NCBI GenBank assembly: GCA_902805545.1
Contig: CADCTD010000178.1
Coordinates: forward strand, 33,864 to 97,863
Origin: an uncultured Craurococcus sp.
GTDB lineage: Bacteria; Pseudomonadota; Alphaproteobacteria; Acetobacterales; Acetobacteraceae
Length of the DNA: 64,000 bases
Direction of reading: 5' to 3'
Below the pieces are notes generated by a model. That model was not told the DNA's origin and made no database searches. It was given only the letters and a program-made list of their open reading frames with translations. Position numbers and translations under genes: made by a program. Position 1 is the stretch's first letter, and every line of letters starts with the position of its first letter. Shown here in pieces: positions 61,206 through 64,000 of this stretch.

Positions 61206-61649
61206 ATGCCGCGGATAGCTCCCATGTCCTCCACCCCGCGCATGCGCGACGGGGAGCCCTTCGTGGCAGCGCGATCAGCCGAGCCGATCCACCACCGGCT
61301 GAAGCGGGCCCGGCTCGAAGCCGGGGCGACGCTCGCGCAGATGGGCGTGGCGCTCGGCGTCAGCCCGCAGCAGGTCCTGAAATACGAGCGCGGGCAGAAC
61401 CGCCTTTGTGCCGACCGGCTGCCGGTCTGGGCGGCGCTCTGCGGCACCTCGGTGGAGGAGCTGCTCGGCGATGCCGGGCGGCATGCCCTCACCCATTTCG
61501 CGGGCGAGGGGGTGATGAGTCTCGTGCAGGCCTTCACCTCCATCAGCGACGCCTCCGTCCGCCGGGCACTGATCGAGACGGCGCGCGCGCTGGCGCTCGC
61601 CGACCGGCAGCGGCGGGAGAAGCCCGCCACCAACGTCGCGGCCGAGTAG
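61206..61649 (+). CDS. XRE-family transcriptional regulator
   Basis: A 147-residue regulator. The helix-turn-helix is RLKRARLEAGATLAQMGVAL, followed by GVSPQQVLKYERGQNRL, the Cro/CI-type pattern. The C-terminal 60 residues (SLVQAFTSISDASVRRALIE) may bind partners. Start 61206 fits the promoter; 61224 is an alternative. It is divergent from the aldolase/dehydrogenase operon and may control it through the less GC-rich 218-base gap (60988-61205). Confidence 0.86.
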   Translation: MPRIAPMSSTPRMRDGEPFVAARSAEPIHHRLKRARLEAGATLAQMGVALGVSPQQVLKYERGQNRLCADRLPVWAALCGTSVEELLGDAGRHALTHFAGEGVMSLVQAFTSISDASVRRALIETARALALADRQRREKPATNVAAE

Positions 61650-61656
61650 CCCCCGC

Positions 61657-62517
61657 CTACAGGATCGGCTTGCCGCCGGTGACGGCGATGGTCGCGCCGG
61701 AGACGTAGCTCGCCTCGTCCGAGGCCAGCATGACATAGACCGGCGCGAGCTCCGCCGGCTGGCCGGGGCGGCCGATCGGCACCTCGGAGCCGAAGCTCTT
61801 CACCTGCTCGACCGGCATGGTCGCCGGGATCAGCGGCGTCCAGATCGGGCCGGGGGCGACGCAGTTGGCGCGGATCCCCCGCTCGGCGAGGAGCTGGGCG
61901 AGGCTGCCGGTGAAATTCTGGATCGCCGCCTTGGTCGCCGAATAGGGGATGAGCTTCGGCTTCGGCGTGTCGGCATTCACCGAGACGGTGTTGATGATGG
62001 ACGCTCCCGCCTGCATGTGCGGCAGCGCCGCCTTGGTGATGCGGAACATGGCATTGATGTTCACGTCGAAGGTGTAGTCCCACTCCTCGTCGCTGATCTC
62101 GTCGAGCGACTCCCGCGTCATCTGGTGGGCGGCGTTGTTGACCAGCACGTCGATCTTGCCGAAGGCCCTGGCCGTCTCCTCGGCGATGCGGCGGCAGACC
62201 GCCGGGTCGGCGATGTCGCCGCCGATGCGGATGGCCCGGCGGCCGGCGGATTCGACGAGGCGGGCGGCCTCGGCCGCATCCTCCTCCTCGTTCAGATAGG
62301 CGATGGCGACATCGGCCCCCTCGCGGGCGAAGGCAAGCGCCACGGCGCGGCCGATGCCGCTGTCGCCGCCGGTGACGATCGCCGCCTTGCCGGCGAGGCG
62401 GCCGGAGCCGCGATAGCTGGCCTCGCCGTAATCGGGCGGCGGGTCCATCGGCGCATCGCGGCCGGGGGTCTGGTCCTGGTGCTGCTCGGGCAGCGGCGGG
62501 CGCTGGTCTTCGGGCAT
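61657..62517 (-). CDS. Short-chain dehydrogenase/reductase (YhxC/YghA-like)
   Basis: A 286-residue SDR of the group with a charged N-terminal extension (EDQRPPLPEQHQDQTPGRDA). Nucleotide site AAIVTGGDSGIGRAVALAFA, NNAAHQM, active Ser in IINTVSVNAD and Tyr/Lys in PYSATKAAIQNF. YVSGATIAVTGGKPIL ends it. Homologues are stress-linked oxidoreductases. GAGGAGG lies 9 bases before ATG 62517. It converges on the XRE gene. Confidence 0.9.
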   Translation of the reverse strand: MPEDQRPPLPEQHQDQTPGRDAPMDPPPDYGEASYRGSGRLAGKAAIVTGGDSGIGRAVALAFAREGADVAIAYLNEEEDAAEAARLVESAGRRAIRIGGDIADPAVCRRIAEETARAFGKIDVLVNNAAHQMTRESLDEISDEEWDYTFDVNINAMFRITKAALPHMQAGASIINTVSVNADTPKPKLIPYSATKAAIQNFTGSLAQLLAERGIRANCVAPGPIWTPLIPATMPVEQVKSFGSEVPIGRPGQPAELAPVYVMLASDEASYVSGATIAVTGGKPIL

Positions 62518-62593
62518 GCGCTGGTCCTCCTCGTATGGAAGGCCAACGCGGGGCACGGGGATGGTTCGGCCGCTGCGGCGGAACGAGGGATGG

Positions 62594-63385
62594 TTATCTC
62601 CCGCGGAAGGCGGGCCTGCGCTTCTCGGCGAAGGCGGCGGTGGCCTCGCGGTGGTCCTCCGTCGCGCTGACGACGCCGACGCAGCTGGCGGCGAAGGCGA
62701 GGCTGTCGCGGAAGCTGCTGCCGAGCCCCTGCATCACCATCCGCTTCATCAGCCGGATGCCGACGGTGGGGCCGGAGGCGAGGCGTTCGGCAACGGAGTA
62801 GGTATGGGCCATGAGCTGGTCGTCGGGGACGGCCTTGTTGACCAGGCCGATGCGCTCGGCCTCGGCGGCGGAGACGAAGTCGCCGAGCCAGAGCATCTCC
62901 AGCGCGCGCGGCAGGCCGATGAGGCGCGGCAGCATCCAGGCGCCGCCATCCCCGGCGACGAAGCCGACCTTGATGTAGGTTTCGGCAAACCTGGCACTCT
63001 CCGCGGCGAAGCGGAGGTCGCCCATCAGCGCCATGTCCATCCCCGCCCCGGTCGCGGCGCCGTTGACGGCGACGAGATAGGGCTTGTCGAGCTCCATCAG
63101 CGTCAGCGGGATGCGGTGGACATGGTCGGTGAGGTACTTCGCCCGGTCCCAGGGCTGCTGGCCGCCGGCGGTGTTGGCCGCCATGCGCTTCACGTCGCCG
63201 CCGGAGCAGAAGATGCGGCCGGCGCCGGTCAGCACGACGCAGCGGATGGCATCGTCATGGATGCATTCGCGCAAGGCCTGCTCCCACTGCGCCAGCATCT
63301 CGGTGGTGAAGGCGTTGCCGCTGTCGGGGCGGTTCAGGGTGATGGTGGCGATGCCGCCCGATGTCTCGAAGAGCAGTTCACTCAT
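62594..63385 (-). CDS. Enoyl-CoA hydratase/isomerase family protein
   Basis: A 263-residue crotonase. Oxyanion and CoA-binding blocks: ATITLNRPDSGNAF, AGRIFCSGGDVKRMA and AVNGAATGAGMDMALMGDL. Compared with hydratases, the first Glu is Asp (in GMDMAL) and the second is replaced (ETYIKVG). GDGG instead of GAGG suggests an isomerase or a specialised hydratase. GGAGGAG precedes the ATG. It overlaps the upstream acyl-CoA dehydrogenase gene by 8 bases, so both probably act in one beta-oxidation-like route. Confidence 0.87.
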   Translation of the reverse strand: MSELLFETSGGIATITLNRPDSGNAFTTEMLAQWEQALRECIHDDAIRCVVLTGAGRIFCSGGDVKRMAANTAGGQQPWDRAKYLTDHVHRIPLTLMELDKPYLVAVNGAATGAGMDMALMGDLRFAAESARFAETYIKVGFVAGDGGAWMLPRLIGLPRALEMLWLGDFVSAAEAERIGLVNKAVPDDQLMAHTYSVAERLASGPTVGIRLMKRMVMQGLGSSFRDSLAFAASCVGVVSATEDHREATAAFAEKRRPAFRGR

Positions 63386-64000
63386 GCTCGGTCTCCTCCG
63401 TCTCGCCCGGCATCCTGCCCCGGCCGGCGATGAGCGGCCACAGCCCGGCGGCCCCGGCGCCGCGGGTCCGGCTGCCGAGCCAGCTCGCCCACGCCGATTC
63501 CGTGCCGAACTCGCCGGACCAGGCGGCGATGCGGCGGGCGAGCAACGGGTCCCGGTCCGGGATGGCGAGCGCCGCCTCGGCCGCGGCCTGGGTGCGGAGG
63601 CGGGCGCAGGCGATGGCGAAGCGGCCCGGCTCCCGCGCCGCCTGGCGGAGGGCGAAGCGGGCACCGGCCAGCAACGCCCGGCTGCGGCGGGTGCGGGCGA
63701 GGCGGCCGAGCGCACCGAGCATCGCAGCCGAGCGGAACAGGGCACCGAGCGCCTGGAGGCCGGCCGGGCTCAGCCCAAGGCCGGGCTCGCCGGCGGCGAG
63801 GACGGGCATCTCATCCAACAGGACGAGGTCGCGCGGCTCGCCGGCCCCGTTGCGGCCATCGGCGCCGATGGCGGGGCGGCCGGCGAGGATGGTGCGGCGG
63901 CCCTCCAGCACTATGACCGCCGCCGCAGCATGGCGCGCCCAGGGCAGGCGGTGCAGCGCGCCGGAGAGCAGGCCCTCCGCGAAGCGCGGCGCCTCGCCGG
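63378..64000 (-). CDS. Acyl-CoA dehydrogenase family protein (partial, N-terminus outside window)
   Basis: The reverse-strand frame is open from the window edge to its stop at 63378 (about 206 residues visible). It reads EAPRFAEGLLSGALHRLPWA, then VIVLEGRRTILAGRPAIGAD, a pattern of the acyl-CoA dehydrogenase-like proteins paired with crotonases. The visible C-terminal part is an Ala/Arg-rich helical bundle (ALLAGARFALRQAAREPGRF). No catalytic Glu can be identified in this part. Overlap with the enoyl-CoA hydratase gene supports a common pathway. Confidence 0.7.
   Translation of the reverse strand, partial: GEAPRFAEGLLSGALHRLPWARHAAAAVIVLEGRRTILAGRPAIGADGRNGAGEPRDLVLLDEMPVLAAGEPGLGLSPAGLQALGALFRSAAMLGALGRLARTRRSRALLAGARFALRQAAREPGRFAIACARLRTQAAAEAALAIPDRDPLLARRIAAWSGEFGTESAWASWLGSRTRGAGAAGLWPLIAGRGRMPGETEETEHE

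Overview
The DNA is about 70% G+C or more, with tightly packed genes, many GTG/TTG starts and ATGA/GTGA overlaps, and many solute-binding proteins of the tripartite-tricarboxylate (Bug/TctC) and branched-chain amino acid types. Kps-type capsule export, an alphaproteobacterial sulfite-reductase operon (DUF2849, reductase, DUF934) and short AtzG/DUF883/DUF2244 proteins complete the picture. Together they suggest an environmental alphaproteobacterium, most likely Acetobacteraceae close to Roseomonas. This is inferred from gene content; there is no rRNA or tRNA in the window.

Layout. 0-13 kb: DUF2244 and nth, a glycosyltransferase, an aryl/2-oxo acid block (single-cysteine Asp/Glu racemase-family enzyme, benzoylformate decarboxylase, LivK-type binding protein), small envelope proteins, HMG-CoA lyase, CaiB/BaiF CoA-transferase, an AtzG-like peptide with its amidase, and an SDR. 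13.3-22.2 kb: capsule export and assembly (lipoprotein, kpsM, kpsT, kpsE, kpsD, a TPR-glycosyltransferase and a second glycosyltransferase with a coupled leader peptide). 22.3-28.5 kb: a lone response regulator, a ThDP enzyme divergent from an NitT/TauT-type ABC importer, and CYTH and BON-LysM proteins. 28.5-32.3 kb: fdhD-mobA molybdenum-cofactor genes, a GFA protein and a soluble chemoreceptor.

32.4-40 kb is one long co-oriented run and holds the most interesting set: a RibD-like reductase, a zinc-site-less MDR dehydrogenase, a 6-pyruvoyl-tetrahydropterin-synthase homologue that has lost catalytic residues, a GT4 glycosyltransferase and a SAM methyltransferase. A cupin, 3-oxo-tetronate kinase and decarboxylase, and a Bug receptor follow. 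I infer that the first five genes make or modify a decorated pterin-like or other small molecule. 40.5-41.7 kb is a decayed patch with two adjacent pseudogenes. 41.8-52.3 kb mixes CorA, a secreted HExxH protein, formamidase, an esterase, two SDRs, an exported superoxide dismutase, an orphan degenerate ABC ATPase, a stress-type DUF883/holin pair and a serine hydrolase. 52.3-55.8 kb is the sulfite-reductase operon with a Bug receptor attached. 55.9-64 kb carries an MFS transporter, a DUF4139 protein, a 2-hydroxyacid dehydrogenase/aldolase pair beside an XRE regulator with a probably leaderless mRNA, an SDR, a crotonase and a partial acyl-CoA dehydrogenase.

At larger scale, the top strand is C-rich before about 20-23 kb and G-rich after it, for genes on both strands. 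That is the sign change expected at a replication origin or a rearrangement junction. A 43-base hairpin repeat occurs twice, each time between convergent genes and immediately after a stop codon.
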